Assembly (NCBI RefSeq): GCF_000744225.1
Contig: NZ_JQLN01000005.1
Coordinates: 1,759,001-1,823,000, forward strand
DNA: 64,000 bases
Source of the DNA: Kitasatospora mediocidica KCTC 9733
Lineage (GTDB): Bacteria > Actinomycetota > Actinomycetes > Streptomycetales > Streptomycetaceae
Direction: 5' to 3'
Of the stretch, positions 1 to 7,709 are shown piece after piece. The position numbers and the translations under genes were made by a program. Position 1 is the stretch's first letter. Each line of letters begins with the position of its first letter. The notes beneath the pieces are model-generated. The model saw nothing but the letters and a program-made list of their open reading frames with translations, was not told where the DNA came from and did no database searches.

Positions 1-564
1 GGGGCCGGATCCTTCTACCGGGGCGAGGCGCTGCAGAGCCTGCTGGACTGGCGCGGCGAGGTGTTCTGGGAAGACCACAGCAATCTGGTCGAGGACTACG
101 AGACCACGTTGGCGCTGAAGGAATCCGGGTGGAAGGTGACCGCCAATCAGATGTGCATCGCCTACACCGATCTGATGCCCACCCTGCGGGAATTGATCCA
201 GCAGCGGGAGCGGTGGAGCAGGGGCACCGTGGACACGCTGCGCGGGCGCGGCCTGACGCGGTTCACCTGGCACTCCATAGCCACCATCGTCATGGTGCTG
301 CTGTGTTCCGCCTACGTGCTGGGATTCGGGTCGATGCAGATCGCGATGGCGGTGGCGCACGGGTTCGCCGTCGATCCCGTCTTCCTGGTGCTCATCGCCT
401 TCTGGGTGGTCTACCCGGCGCTACGGGTCCACAGTCTCGGCTGGAAGGCGATGCTGGTCGAGGCCCTGCTGCTCCCGGAGTTGGTCTACACCGTGGTGCG
501 GACCTACTGGCTTTTCTCGTCGGTACTGAAGTCCTATTTCACCCGGGTGTCCGCATGGAAATGA
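1..564 (+). CDS. Family 2 membrane glycosyltransferase, C-terminal part (5' end outside window)
   Basis: The frame is open from base 1, so this is the 3' part of a longer gene. The visible 187 residues carry a processive GT2 signature: an acidic EDYETTLAL segment (the E-D catalytic/acceptor region) followed about 35 residues later by QQRERWSRG, the Q-x-x-R-W motif of cellulose/hyaluronan-synthase-like enzymes. At least three hydrophobic helices follow, so the enzyme probably polymerises or transfers sugars at the inner face of the membrane. A small membrane protein follows 13 bp downstream and is probably co-transcribed. The sugar substrate cannot be told from this fragment. Confidence 0.85.
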   Translation, partial: GAGSFYRGEALQSLLDWRGEVFWEDHSNLVEDYETTLALKESGWKVTANQMCIAYTDLMPTLRELIQQRERWSRGTVDTLRGRGLTRFTWHSIATIVMVLLCSAYVLGFGSMQIAMAVAHGFAVDPVFLVLIAFWVVYPALRVHSLGWKAMLVEALLLPELVYTVVRTYWLFSSVLKSYFTRVSAWK

Positions 565-577
565 GCAGAGGAAAGCA

Positions 578-763
578 GTGAACCCTTTCAAGGGGCTGGG
601 AGTGGCCCTGCTCACCGGAATCATCATTCTTGCGGTGATGCGTATCTCGAACCTCGACCTGGTGATCTTCGTCGGCAGTCTGATGGTCATCGTCCTGTCG
701 CTGGGGACCTACCTCGCCTCCGTCAAGCGCCGCCGCCGGGACCGCCGCATCGCCGGCGGCTGA
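578..763 (+). CDS. Small two-helix membrane protein
   Basis: A 61-residue protein starting at GTG, preceded by a GAGGAAAG ribosome-binding site and only 13 bp after the glycosyltransferase stop. It has two hydrophobic stretches (about residues 6-22 and 27-47) and a strongly basic tail (KRRRRDRR) that predicts a cytoplasmic C-terminus. The tight spacing suggests it works with, or is regulated with, the glycosyltransferase. No family recognised. Confidence 0.7.
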   Translation: MNPFKGLGVALLTGIIILAVMRISNLDLVIFVGSLMVIVLSLGTYLASVKRRRRDRRIAGG

Positions 764-823
764 GCGCCCCGGCCGGGCACGGCCGGCCGGACCCTCTCCC
801 GATGTCCAGGCCTGGCGTCGTCG

Positions 824-1597
824 TCAGGGCAGCATGAACTCCACGCACCCGGTGTCCAGGGAGTAGTAGGCACCCACGACCCGGACCCGTTGCTCGCCGA
901 CGAGCGGTGCGAGCAACGGGTCCTCCCGCAACTGATCCGCGGTGAGCCGGATCTGGGCGCGTACCGTGTTGTCGACCTGGTCGCCCGGCAGCGGCTTCGC
1001 CGCGTCGTAGGCGGGCGTCAGCGCCTCGACGACGTCCACGAGGTGCGCCGGCACGTCCGTGCCGTTGTTGAGCGCCTCCACCGCGAGGGTGACGGCGCCG
1101 CAGCGCTGGTGGCCCATCACCACGACCAGCGGGGTCACGGACTCCTCGGCGCCGTACTCGACCGCGCCCTGGATCAGCCCGTCGTTGGTCTGGGCCGCGG
1201 TCCGTACGACGAACAGATCCCCGACGCCACGATCGAAGACGATCTCGGGCGGCACCCGGGAGTCGATGCACGAGAAGACGGTCGCGAGCGGGTGCTGCCC
1301 CGCGGCCACGGCCATCCGGCGGGCCACGGTCTGATGCGGATGCAGCAGCTGGCCCGAAACCCAGCGCTCGTTGCCTTCGACCAGCCACTGCAACGCCTCG
1401 TCGGGGCCCGGCAGGTAGTCGTCAGGAACGGGCGGTTGGGCCGGATCGGCGATGCTGCGGGGCTGCGCGAACGCGCGGGCGCTTCCGAGCAGCGGAACGG
1501 AAGCCAGTGCGGTGGCGCCGCCGACGAGGAAGCGGCGTCGTGCGGTTGTGCGGGCGTCGTTCTCCCGGTGGAGGCTGTCGGCTGTCGAATCGCGCAT
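824..1597 (-). CDS. Beta-class carbonic anhydrase with Tat signal
   Basis: A 257-residue protein. The zinc ligands of beta-carbonic anhydrases are visible: Cys110 and Asp112/Arg114 in CIDSR, then His163 and Cys166 in GHQRCG. The N-terminus carries a twin-arginine signal (ARRRFLVGGATA, about residues 20-31) followed by a hydrophobic stretch, so the enzyme is predicted to be exported folded and to interconvert CO2 and bicarbonate outside the membrane. The start at 1597 is chosen because it puts the Tat motif close to the N-terminus; the frame stays open further upstream but that part is low-complexity. It is an isolated leftward gene. Confidence 0.9.
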   Translation of the reverse strand: MRDSTADSLHRENDARTTARRRFLVGGATALASVPLLGSARAFAQPRSIADPAQPPVPDDYLPGPDEALQWLVEGNERWVSGQLLHPHQTVARRMAVAAGQHPLATVFSCIDSRVPPEIVFDRGVGDLFVVRTAAQTNDGLIQGAVEYGAEESVTPLVVVMGHQRCGAVTLAVEALNNGTDVPAHLVDVVEALTPAYDAAKPLPGDQVDNTVRAQIRLTADQLREDPLLAPLVGEQRVRVVGAYYSLDTGCVEFMLP

Positions 1598-1839
1598 CAG
1601 GGGTCTCCGCATCCTCAACGTTGGTCGGCGGGCGGCCGGTGGCGACGTCGACGGAACGAGGGCGCCCGAAGTCCGGGCGGGTGACGTCACCCGCCCGCCT
1701 GCGGTGCCGCCGGTCGCGCCGGTCCCGAGCACGAGTGTGGCCGCCGAGTCAGCGGACCTGCCCCGCCACACCGCGCGCGCCTGTGCCCGGCGGCTTCAGA
1801 ACACTCGGTTGGCGGCAGGCCCGGTGCCCTGCCACGACC

Positions 1840-2610
1840 TCAGCGGCCGGTCGGAAGGTTCGCCCCGCCCGTGCAGTCCAGGACGACGCCGGTGATGAAC
1901 CCGTTGGTGGCCAGCGCGTGGATGGCACGGGCCACGTCCTGCGGTCGGCCGACGCGGCCCACCGGACTGGAGGCGGCCAGCCCGTCGAAGAGGGCCTGGC
2001 GCTGCTCGGCCGGGACGCGGTCCCACCACGGGGTGTCGATGACGCCGGGCGACACCGCGTTGATCCGCAGCGGCGCCAGCTCTGTCGCCAGCGGCGGAAC
2101 CATCGCCTCCAGGGCGCCGTTGATCGCGGCGAGTCCGGCGGTGCCCGGGAAGGCGGCCCGTGCGCTCGCCGCGGTGATCAGGGTGACGGATCCGTCCCGG
2201 CTCAGCCGCGGGAGCGCGGCCTGCAGGATGCGTACCTGCGGCCAGAACTTGCCGTCGAACCCGGCCGCCAGTTCCGCCAGGTCCAGGGTGGCGAACGGTC
2301 CGCCGCCCGCGGCGCCGCTGACCGCGATCACCAGGTGGTCGATGGGGCCGGAGTGCTCGAAGAAGGCGGAGATGTCCGCCTGGTCGGTGGCGTCCATGCG
2401 GTACGACCCGGTCTTGCCGCCGATCCGTCCGACGGCCTGGTCCAGCTTGTCCTGGCTGCGGCCGGTGATGACCACCTCGGCGCCGTCCGCGGCGAACAGC
2501 GTCGCGGTGGCCTCGCCGATGCCGGAGCTGCCGCCCATCACGACGACCTGCCGGCCGGCCGAGGCGCTGAGTGTGGCGTTGGCGGCAGTGGTTGAGGTGT
2601 CAGAGGTCAT
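1840..2610 (-). CDS. SDR-family protein lacking the usual YxxxK
   Basis: A 256-residue Rossmann protein of the short-chain dehydrogenase/reductase family. The nucleotide-binding motif GGSSGIG is at residues 26-32 and the SDR hallmark NAVSPG is present. Where classical SDRs have Tyr-x-x-x-Lys the protein reads GLAAINGALEAM, so both the catalytic Tyr and Lys appear replaced; it may be a non-canonical reductase or a binding protein. It is divergent from a TetR regulator gene, with a double inverted-repeat operator between them, so it is almost certainly the TetR target. Confidence 0.85.
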   Translation of the reverse strand: MTSDTSTTAANATLSASAGRQVVVMGGSSGIGEATATLFAADGAEVVITGRSQDKLDQAVGRIGGKTGSYRMDATDQADISAFFEHSGPIDHLVIAVSGAAGGGPFATLDLAELAAGFDGKFWPQVRILQAALPRLSRDGSVTLITAASARAAFPGTAGLAAINGALEAMVPPLATELAPLRINAVSPGVIDTPWWDRVPAEQRQALFDGLAASSPVGRVGRPQDVARAIHALATNGFITGVVLDCTGGANLPTGR

Positions 2611-2650
2611 GGCGGATCCGCTCCCCGTTTCCGTGGCCCGAAGGCCGTAG

Positions 2651-2712
2651 AGTTGACGAGACCGTAAGTCTCGATAGAGTGAGTATCATCGAGACTGACG
2701 GTCTCGTCAACT
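2651..2712. promoter_or_regulatory. Twin TetR operator over divergent promoters
   Basis: Two 17 bp palindromes of form CGAGAC-N5-GTCTCG lie at 2657-2673 and 2690-2706, centres 33 bp apart (about three helical turns). They are embedded in one large inverted repeat: AGTTGACGAGACCGT at 2651-2665 matches ACGGTCTCGTCAACT at 2698-2712 perfectly in reverse, and AGTCTCGAT (2667-2675) matches ATCGAGACT (2688-2696). On the minus strand TTGACG and GATACT are 17 bp apart, a good promoter for the SDR gene. The operators overlap both promoter elements, consistent with repression by the adjacent TetR protein. Confidence 0.8.
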
Positions 2713-2746
2713 GAAGGATTCGAAAGCCAAAGATCGGAAGTGCGGC

Positions 2747-3358
2747 ATGGCAGACCCCGCCGGCCCCCCTGCGAGCCCGCAGGGCCCCCGCCCCCACACC
2801 GGGCGACAGCGCAACGAGGCCACCCGCCGCGCGATCCTCGACGCGGCACTGCGCCTGATCGCGGACGCCGACGGCGCCCCCGTCACCGTGGACACCATCG
2901 CGCGCGAGGCCGGCGTCGGAAAGCAGACCCTCTACCGCTGGTGGCCCTCGAAGGGGACGGTTCTCCTGGACGCGCTCACCGACCACGCCGAACGCGAAGT
3001 GCCGGCCCCCGACACCGGCAGCCTGCACGGCGACCTCCGTGCGGTCGTCGGCGCCGTCTTCGAGAGCGCCCGGACCCCACCGACCGCCCCCGCCCTGCGC
3101 ACGCTGGTCCGCGAGGCCGCCAGGGACCCCCAACTCGCGGATCTGCTGAGGGAATTCACTCAAGCCCGGCGGGCAGTCCTGCGCGAGGTGCTGGCCCGCG
3201 GCCAGGAGCGCGGCGACCTCGCGGCCGACCGCGACCTCGACCTCATGGTGGACCAGGTCTACGGCGTCTTCTGGTACCGCTTCCTGCTGGGCCACGCACC
3301 GCTGGACGGAGCGGCGGCCGACCGGCTCACCGACTCGCTCCTCGGTGAGGCGAGTTGA
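2747..3358 (+). CDS. TetR-family transcriptional repressor
   Basis: A 203-residue protein with a classic N-terminal TetR helix-turn-helix (about residues 23-69: RRAILDAALRLI, VDTIAREAGVGKQTLYRWW) and an all-helical C-terminal ligand-binding domain of the TetR C-terminal type that ends in a GVFWYRFLLGH segment. It is transcribed divergently from the SDR gene and probably represses both genes through the palindromes at 2651-2712. The inducer is unknown. The start codon follows the operator by 34 bp. Confidence 0.9.
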   Translation: MADPAGPPASPQGPRPHTGRQRNEATRRAILDAALRLIADADGAPVTVDTIAREAGVGKQTLYRWWPSKGTVLLDALTDHAEREVPAPDTGSLHGDLRAVVGAVFESARTPPTAPALRTLVREAARDPQLADLLREFTQARRAVLREVLARGQERGDLAADRDLDLMVDQVYGVFWYRFLLGHAPLDGAAADRLTDSLLGEAS

Positions 3359-3418
3359 CGTTGGGAGCCGGCCGTGGGCCGCGTGGCCCCGGCGGGCCGT
3401 TGGGATGGACCGTGCTCC

Positions 3419-4249
3419 TCAGGGGTGTTCAAGGGCCTGGAGCGCGCCACCGACGGAGAAGCACAGCGCGCCGGTGAGGGTTCCCCAGTTGGCGATCGTG
3501 GCGTTGACCAGGCTTCCGGTGCTCGGCCGGGTGAAGGCGGCCAGCGCCGAGACCATGAAGAGCACGGAACCGAGCTGGTTCACCGCGGTGATCCACCATC
3601 CCAGGCTCCGCGAGCGGACGCAGGGCCGCGAGCGATGACAGATCTCGACGAAGGCGAGATGCCCGGACACCAGGAACAGCACGCAGCCGACGACGTCGGG
3701 CGACCAGATCAGCCGGTTGACCTGCTGAACGGTGAGCCCCTGGAGGAAGGAGTCCAGCAGATTGACCGCGAACACCAGCGTCCCCGCGAAGAGCACCGCC
3801 GTGCTGAGCCAGCCGACGTTCATCGGCTCGTATCTCCACCATGTCCAGCGGGGTGTGATCAGCGGACCTGGTTCCCCTGAGTGGCGAGGTGCGTTGACGA
3901 CCTGGAGCAGCGCGCAGTAGCCGCCCGTGCTGAAGAAGAGGCCCCCCGTGAAGTAGATGTAGGCGCTCAGGGTCGCAGTGCCGGAGCCGAACTGGGCGAC
4001 GGCGGCGCCGACGGCGAACAGGGCACCGCCGATGACGAAGGCGACCGAGGCGATGAGGTTGAGTCTGCGCAGCCGTCCGAGCCCCACGGCATCGGCACTT
4101 GCCGGCCCGGGTCCGGCGCCAACGGCGAGCACGCCGCGTCTGCGCGCCAACCGCGATTCCCACACCGTCGTTCTCCCCTCGGGGAGAATCCAGGTGCGCC
4201 GGGTGACGAACGGTCCGGCGCCTTCCGCGTGTTGCTCAACCCTTCGCAC
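3419..4249 (-). CDS. Integral membrane protein, function unknown
   Basis: A 276-residue protein with a soluble N-terminus of about 60 residues and then six or so hydrophobic helices (for example FVIGGALFAVGAAVA, YFTGGLFFSTGGYCAL, VLFAGTLVFAVNLL). Glycines are frequent in the helices, as in small-domain YrhK-like membrane proteins, but the match is not strong enough to name a family. GTG at 4249 is the longest start; internal starts are possible because the first 40 residues look unstructured. It stands alone, convergent with the TetR gene. Confidence 0.65.
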   Translation of the reverse strand: MRRVEQHAEGAGPFVTRRTWILPEGRTTVWESRLARRRGVLAVGAGPGPASADAVGLGRLRRLNLIASVAFVIGGALFAVGAAVAQFGSGTATLSAYIYFTGGLFFSTGGYCALLQVVNAPRHSGEPGPLITPRWTWWRYEPMNVGWLSTAVLFAGTLVFAVNLLDSFLQGLTVQQVNRLIWSPDVVGCVLFLVSGHLAFVEICHRSRPCVRSRSLGWWITAVNQLGSVLFMVSALAAFTRPSTGSLVNATIANWGTLTGALCFSVGGALQALEHP

Positions 4250-4582
4250 GGGGCGAGCGTAGCCATCGAGCCGCAGGTCATCCGGGAGAAACGGAGCGCC
4301 AATCGGCTGACGTGGGGGCCAGGTCTGGTGCTGGGAGTTGTCGCCGTCTGCTGGGGCGGGTGGCAGCTGGTCGCCGCCACCCGGAGCCGAACGTCGCTAT
4401 TCCGGCGGCCAGGGCGAGGGCGCCACTGCTGTAGGTAGCTTTTTCATGGTTTCTCCACGGATTTCGGGTGCGGGGTGCTCACCGGCACGGCGTTGCTGTT
4501 CCGCGCTGCCGCTTCCGGTGAGCACCCGAGCCCGCTGCGGGCGGAAGTCGACCGACCGTCCCGGTGCGCGACCGAGTGCGCG
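4250..4582. other. Intergenic region without a recognised gene
   Basis: This stretch of about 330 bp between two leftward genes has no open frame with convincing codon bias. It contains a run of short GC-rich segments around 4330-4440 and an unusually AT-rich stretch near 4435-4460 (tagctttttcatgg), which could hold a promoter, but no clear operator or terminator was found. Confidence 0.4.
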
Positions 4583-5014
4583 TCAGTTCTCTCCGACCAG
4601 CACCAGTTCGACCGGGACGTTGCCCCGCGTGGCGTTCGAGTAGGGGCACACCTGGTGGGTGGCCGCGAGCAACTCGCGTGCGGCCTCGGGGTCCACGCCG
4701 GGCAGCTGGGCCTCGATCCGGACCGCCAGGCCCAGCCTGCCCTCGGCGAGCGATCCGACCATGGAGACGGTCGCCGAGATCGCCGACTCCCGGACGTCCA
4801 GCTTCTTGGCGCCCGCGACCAGGCGCAGGCCGCTGTGGAAGCAGGCCGCGTAGCCGGCGGCGAACAGCTGCTCCGGGTTGGTGCCGGGGCCGTTGTCGCC
4901 GCCCAGCTCCTTGGGCATGGACAGAGACGCGGTCAGACGGCCGTCCTCGGTGGCGACCTTGCCGTCGCGTCCGCCCCAGGAGGTGGCGGTGGTGGTGTAG
5001 ATGGTGTCGCTCAT
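4583..5014 (-). CDS. ohr: Organic hydroperoxide reductase Ohr
   Basis: A 143-residue OsmC/Ohr-fold peroxiredoxin that reduces organic hydroperoxides using a redox pair of cysteines. Both are visible: Cys in AGYAACFHSGL (about residue 57) and Cys in HQVCPYSNATRGN (about 123); the second context is typical of Ohr rather than OsmC. The start at 5014 is preceded by GAAGGAACTGG. No OhrR/MarR gene is adjacent, so regulation is probably in trans or by the divergent XRE-type regulator upstream. Confidence 0.9.
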   Translation of the reverse strand: MSDTIYTTTATSWGGRDGKVATEDGRLTASLSMPKELGGDNGPGTNPEQLFAAGYAACFHSGLRLVAGAKKLDVRESAISATVSMVGSLAEGRLGLAVRIEAQLPGVDPEAARELLAATHQVCPYSNATRGNVPVELVLVGEN

Positions 5015-5218
5015 GTCCAGTTCCTTCGGTGAAGACGCGCCGGATGGGGGCACGCCGGATGGGCGCACCTGCGTAGGCGGTCAGTTGGTGGTGCTGGTGG
5101 TGTCGACGTCTGCCGGCTGCGGCTGCTGCTGCGATCGGCGCGCCTGGCGCGGCCGGCGGAACCGCCCCGGTGGCGGCCCCTCGTCCATGTCGCCAAGTAT
5201 GTGGATCCGGGCGCCGCA

Positions 5219-5356
5219 CAGCCTGCCCCTGCCAGGGGTAGCCCGGGGAGCCCCCGCAAAACATCGCGCCTCGTCACACCGTGGCGGGAATGTCCCACCC
5301 GCCCGTCGCCACCGGCACGGCGCCCACGGGTGGCTGACCCCGGCAGGGGCAGGCTG
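5219..5356. repeat. Spaced inverted repeat in the ohr/XRE intergenic region
   Basis: The 372 bp between the divergent ohr and regulator genes contains an inverted repeat of about 20 bp: CAGCCTGCCCCTGCCAGGGG at 5219-5238 and its near-perfect complement CCCCGGCAGGGGCAGGCTG at 5338-5356, separated by about 100 bp. Each arm is itself partly palindromic (CCCCTGCCAGGGG). The right arm lies just upstream of the regulator start at 5387, which fits a regulator-binding site or looping operator. Nothing else was found in this interval. Confidence 0.5.
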
Positions 5357-5386
5357 CGCGGCACCGGGGCGTCCATACTCGACCGC

Positions 5387-6262
5387 ATGAACAGGACGGT
5401 GCGGTTGGGCGAGTTCTTGCAGATGCGCCGGTCGCTGCTGCAGCCGGCGGATGTGGGACTGCCGGACTTCGGGGAACGACGGCGCGTGCCCGGGCTGCGA
5501 CGCGATGAGCTGGCCCGGTTGGCGGGGGTGGGCCTGTCCTACTACACGCGGTTGGAGCAGGGCGTGTCGCTCAACGCCTCGCCGGAGGTGCTGGACGCTC
5601 TCGCCGGGGCTCTCGGCCTGGACGAGGTGGAGCAGGCCCACCTGCACGATCTGGCCCAGGCCACGCGTCGCGGCGGTAAGCGCCGCAGGCTGGCGCCCGA
5701 GCATGCGGACGACGCGACCAGGCAGCTGCTCGGAGCGCTCGGTGCCGCACCTGCGGTGGTCCTGGGGCGCCGCAGCGACGTGCTGGCCTGGAACCGTACG
5801 GGACACGCCCTGTTCGCCGGACACCTGGACCCGCGCATCCCCGATCAGCCGGACCGGCGCCCCAACATGGCGCGGCTGGTCTTCCTGGACGCTCACACCC
5901 GGGATCTGTTCGTGGACTGGCCGAGGAAGGCCAGGGCTGTGGTGGGGAAGCTGCGGCTTGCCGCCGGGCAGTATCCGGACGATCCGATGCTGGCCGTGCT
6001 GATCGGCGAACTGACCATGAAGAGCCCGGAATTCGCCACCATGTGGTCCGAGAACCAGGTCCGGAACTGGGAGCTCGCGGCCTACCGGATGCACCACCCC
6101 CTGGTCGGCCGGATGCACCTCAACCTGCAGACCCTGACGATCCCGCAGGAGAGCGGGCAGCGCATCGTCGTGGCGACCGCCGAGGCCGGTTCGGGCTCGG
6201 CGGCCGCACTGCACCTCCTCGCCCAGGCCGGCACCCCGGCCGTCGGGCGGGAAGGGAGTTGA
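5387..6262 (+). CDS. XRE-family regulator with MmyB-type ligand-binding domain
   Basis: A 291-residue protein. The N-terminal helix-turn-helix (residues about 3-75) contains RRVPGLRRDELARLAGVGLS and YYTRLEQG, the diagnostic start of the large actinobacterial family of XRE regulators. The C-terminal part (RLVFLDAHTRDLF, NWELAAYRMHHPLVG, LNLQTLTIPQESGQR) matches the MmyB-like ligand-binding domain, which in the family binds a fatty-acid-like molecule. These regulators usually control a divergent neighbour, here ohr, possibly through the inverted repeat upstream. The start is the ATG that places the HTH at the N-terminus. Confidence 0.9.
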   Translation: MNRTVRLGEFLQMRRSLLQPADVGLPDFGERRRVPGLRRDELARLAGVGLSYYTRLEQGVSLNASPEVLDALAGALGLDEVEQAHLHDLAQATRRGGKRRRLAPEHADDATRQLLGALGAAPAVVLGRRSDVLAWNRTGHALFAGHLDPRIPDQPDRRPNMARLVFLDAHTRDLFVDWPRKARAVVGKLRLAAGQYPDDPMLAVLIGELTMKSPEFATMWSENQVRNWELAAYRMHHPLVGRMHLNLQTLTIPQESGQRIVVATAEAGSGSAAALHLLAQAGTPAVGREGS

Positions 6263-6443
6263 TGTCCCCTCAGGATGACGCGCCGGGGCGGGTTTCGTGC
6301 TGCTGCGAAGGAGCTCCCGGCATCCTGGCAGCCTGGCGGAGGCGGCAGGATGGTGCGATCATCCACTGATCGCTCCCGGTCCCCGGTACCGGGTTCCCGG
6401 TTCGCGGCGGGGGCCGGAGCCGGACAGGACAGGGGAGTTGGAC

Positions 6444-6905
6444 GTGCCCAGCACCGAACTGAGCCACAGCTACGACGTCGCGGCAACGCCCGCGGCCGTG
6501 CTGGCGCATCTTGCGGAGCCCGCGAACTACATCGGACTCTCCCCGCTGCTCGTGGACGTGCGGGACGTACGGCGCGAGGGCGGGGTCACGCACTACGTGG
6601 CCGTCGAGCGCTTCCGGTTCCTCGGACTGGTCCGGCACGACAACGTCATCCGGGTCACCCTGCGCACCGACGGCGCCCGGCTGCCGGCCGAGGCGACGGT
6701 CAGCGGCGAGGTGGTCAGCCCGGGCGGCGTGCGGATGGACTACCGCTTCGCCGTCACCGCCCGGGGCGACGGCGGCTCCCTGGTCGCCGACACCCTGCGG
6801 CTGCACGCGCCGTTCGGCCTGCTCCGCTACGCGGCCGGGAAGGCCGCAGCGGTGCAGACCGAACGCGGCCGGGTGTTGGCCCGCCGACTGGGCGCCGACG
6901 ACTGA
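6444..6905 (+). CDS. SRPBCC-fold (polyketide cyclase/START-like) protein
   Basis: A 153-residue protein starting at GTG after an AGGGGAG ribosome-binding site. The pattern SHSYDVAATPAAVLAHLAEP is the typical first strand and helix of the SRPBCC/Bet v1 fold, followed by alternating beta strands and a C-terminal helix. Such proteins bind a small hydrophobic ligand in a cavity. No partner gene indicates the ligand. Confidence 0.75.
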   Translation: MPSTELSHSYDVAATPAAVLAHLAEPANYIGLSPLLVDVRDVRREGGVTHYVAVERFRFLGLVRHDNVIRVTLRTDGARLPAEATVSGEVVSPGGVRMDYRFAVTARGDGGSLVADTLRLHAPFGLLRYAAGKAAAVQTERGRVLARRLGADD

Positions 6906-6966
6906 CCGCGGGCGGGGCCGGCCCGTCACCCGTCCAACGTTGTCTCGCCGAATCGTCGGGGCGACT

Positions 6967-6980
6967 CAGATGTACATCTG
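6967..6980. promoter_or_regulatory. Perfect palindrome upstream of toxin-antitoxin operon
   Basis: CAGATGTACATCTG is a perfect 14 bp palindrome ending 13 bp before the antitoxin ATG. A -10-like TACATT follows at 6982-6987, so the palindrome abuts the promoter. This is the position expected for autoregulation by the antitoxin/toxin complex. There is no Shine-Dalgarno between it and the ATG, so the operon may be transcribed as a leaderless mRNA. Confidence 0.65.
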
Positions 6981-6993
6981 CTACATTCATTGC

Positions 6994-7275
6994 ATGAGCG
7001 AGCCTGTGATTGCATCCATGGCTGAGGTCCGCAGCCACTTGGCGGACGTCCTCGATCGCGCGCGTAGGGATGACACCCCGACGATCATCACTCGACGCGG
7101 CAAGCAGGAAGCCGTGGTGATCGACATCCACGAGTACCAGCGGCTGAGCCGGCTCGCGGAGCAGGCCGAGGAGTCCTGGCTGAACGGGCTGGCCGACGAG
7201 GCTGAATCCGAAGGGACCGCTGGATCGGTCTCGCTCGAAGAGATGGCCGCCCTCCTTCGCGCCCATCACGCCTGA
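6994..7275 (+). CDS. Phd/YefM-family antitoxin
   Basis: A 93-residue protein. The N-terminus (MAEVRSHLADVLDRARR, TIITRRGKQEAVVIDIHEYQRL) is the typical Phd/YefM DNA-binding fold, and the acidic C-terminal tail is the expected toxin-neutralising segment. The toxin gene starts 4 bp after its stop. The protein should repress its own promoter at the 14 bp palindrome and neutralise the RelE-like toxin. Confidence 0.9.
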   Translation: MSEPVIASMAEVRSHLADVLDRARRDDTPTIITRRGKQEAVVIDIHEYQRLSRLAEQAEESWLNGLADEAESEGTAGSVSLEEMAALLRAHHA

Positions 7276-7279
7276 TCTC

Positions 7280-7558
7280 GTGGGCTACGTCACGCGGTTC
7301 ACCCCGCATGCCCAGCGCGACATGCTCAAGATCTCCCGCCCTGATGCTCTGCGGATCCTCCGCCGCCTCACTGAACTTCAGAAGGGGTTGGACGGCGGGG
7401 ACACGGCCGCGTTCGACATCAAGGCCCTCCAGGGGCACGCTGCGCGGTGGCGCCTCAGGGTCGGGGACCATCGCATCGTGTACACCCTCGAAGACGGTCA
7501 ACTGATCGTGTGGGTCATGGCCGTTGGCAACCGCCGTGACGTCTATCGCGGCCTGTAG
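7280..7558 (+). CDS. RelE/ParE-family toxin
   Basis: A 92-residue protein with the RelE/ParE fold pattern: FTPHAQRDMLKI at the N-terminus, a central helix pair, then WRLRVGDHRIVYTLEDGQLIVWVMAVGNRRDVYRGL. The basic strand-turn R-x-G-D-x-R-I-V-Y and the C-terminal GNRRDVYR are hallmarks of ribosome-dependent mRNA interferases of the RelE type. GTG start; translationally coupled to the antitoxin by a 4 bp gap. Confidence 0.9.
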   Translation: MGYVTRFTPHAQRDMLKISRPDALRILRRLTELQKGLDGGDTAAFDIKALQGHAARWRLRVGDHRIVYTLEDGQLIVWVMAVGNRRDVYRGL

Positions 7559-7709
7559 ATGGTGCCGCGCAGGTTGTGATGCGGTCAGGCCGCCAGGCAT
7601 GCCACCAGACGGCCCCGACGTCGTGATCACACCCGGCCGCATCCGAGAAGTCTCCGTTGCCGACACGCCCTGTGCCCTCGACCCTGGACGAGGCCAACGC
7701 ACCGACTGA

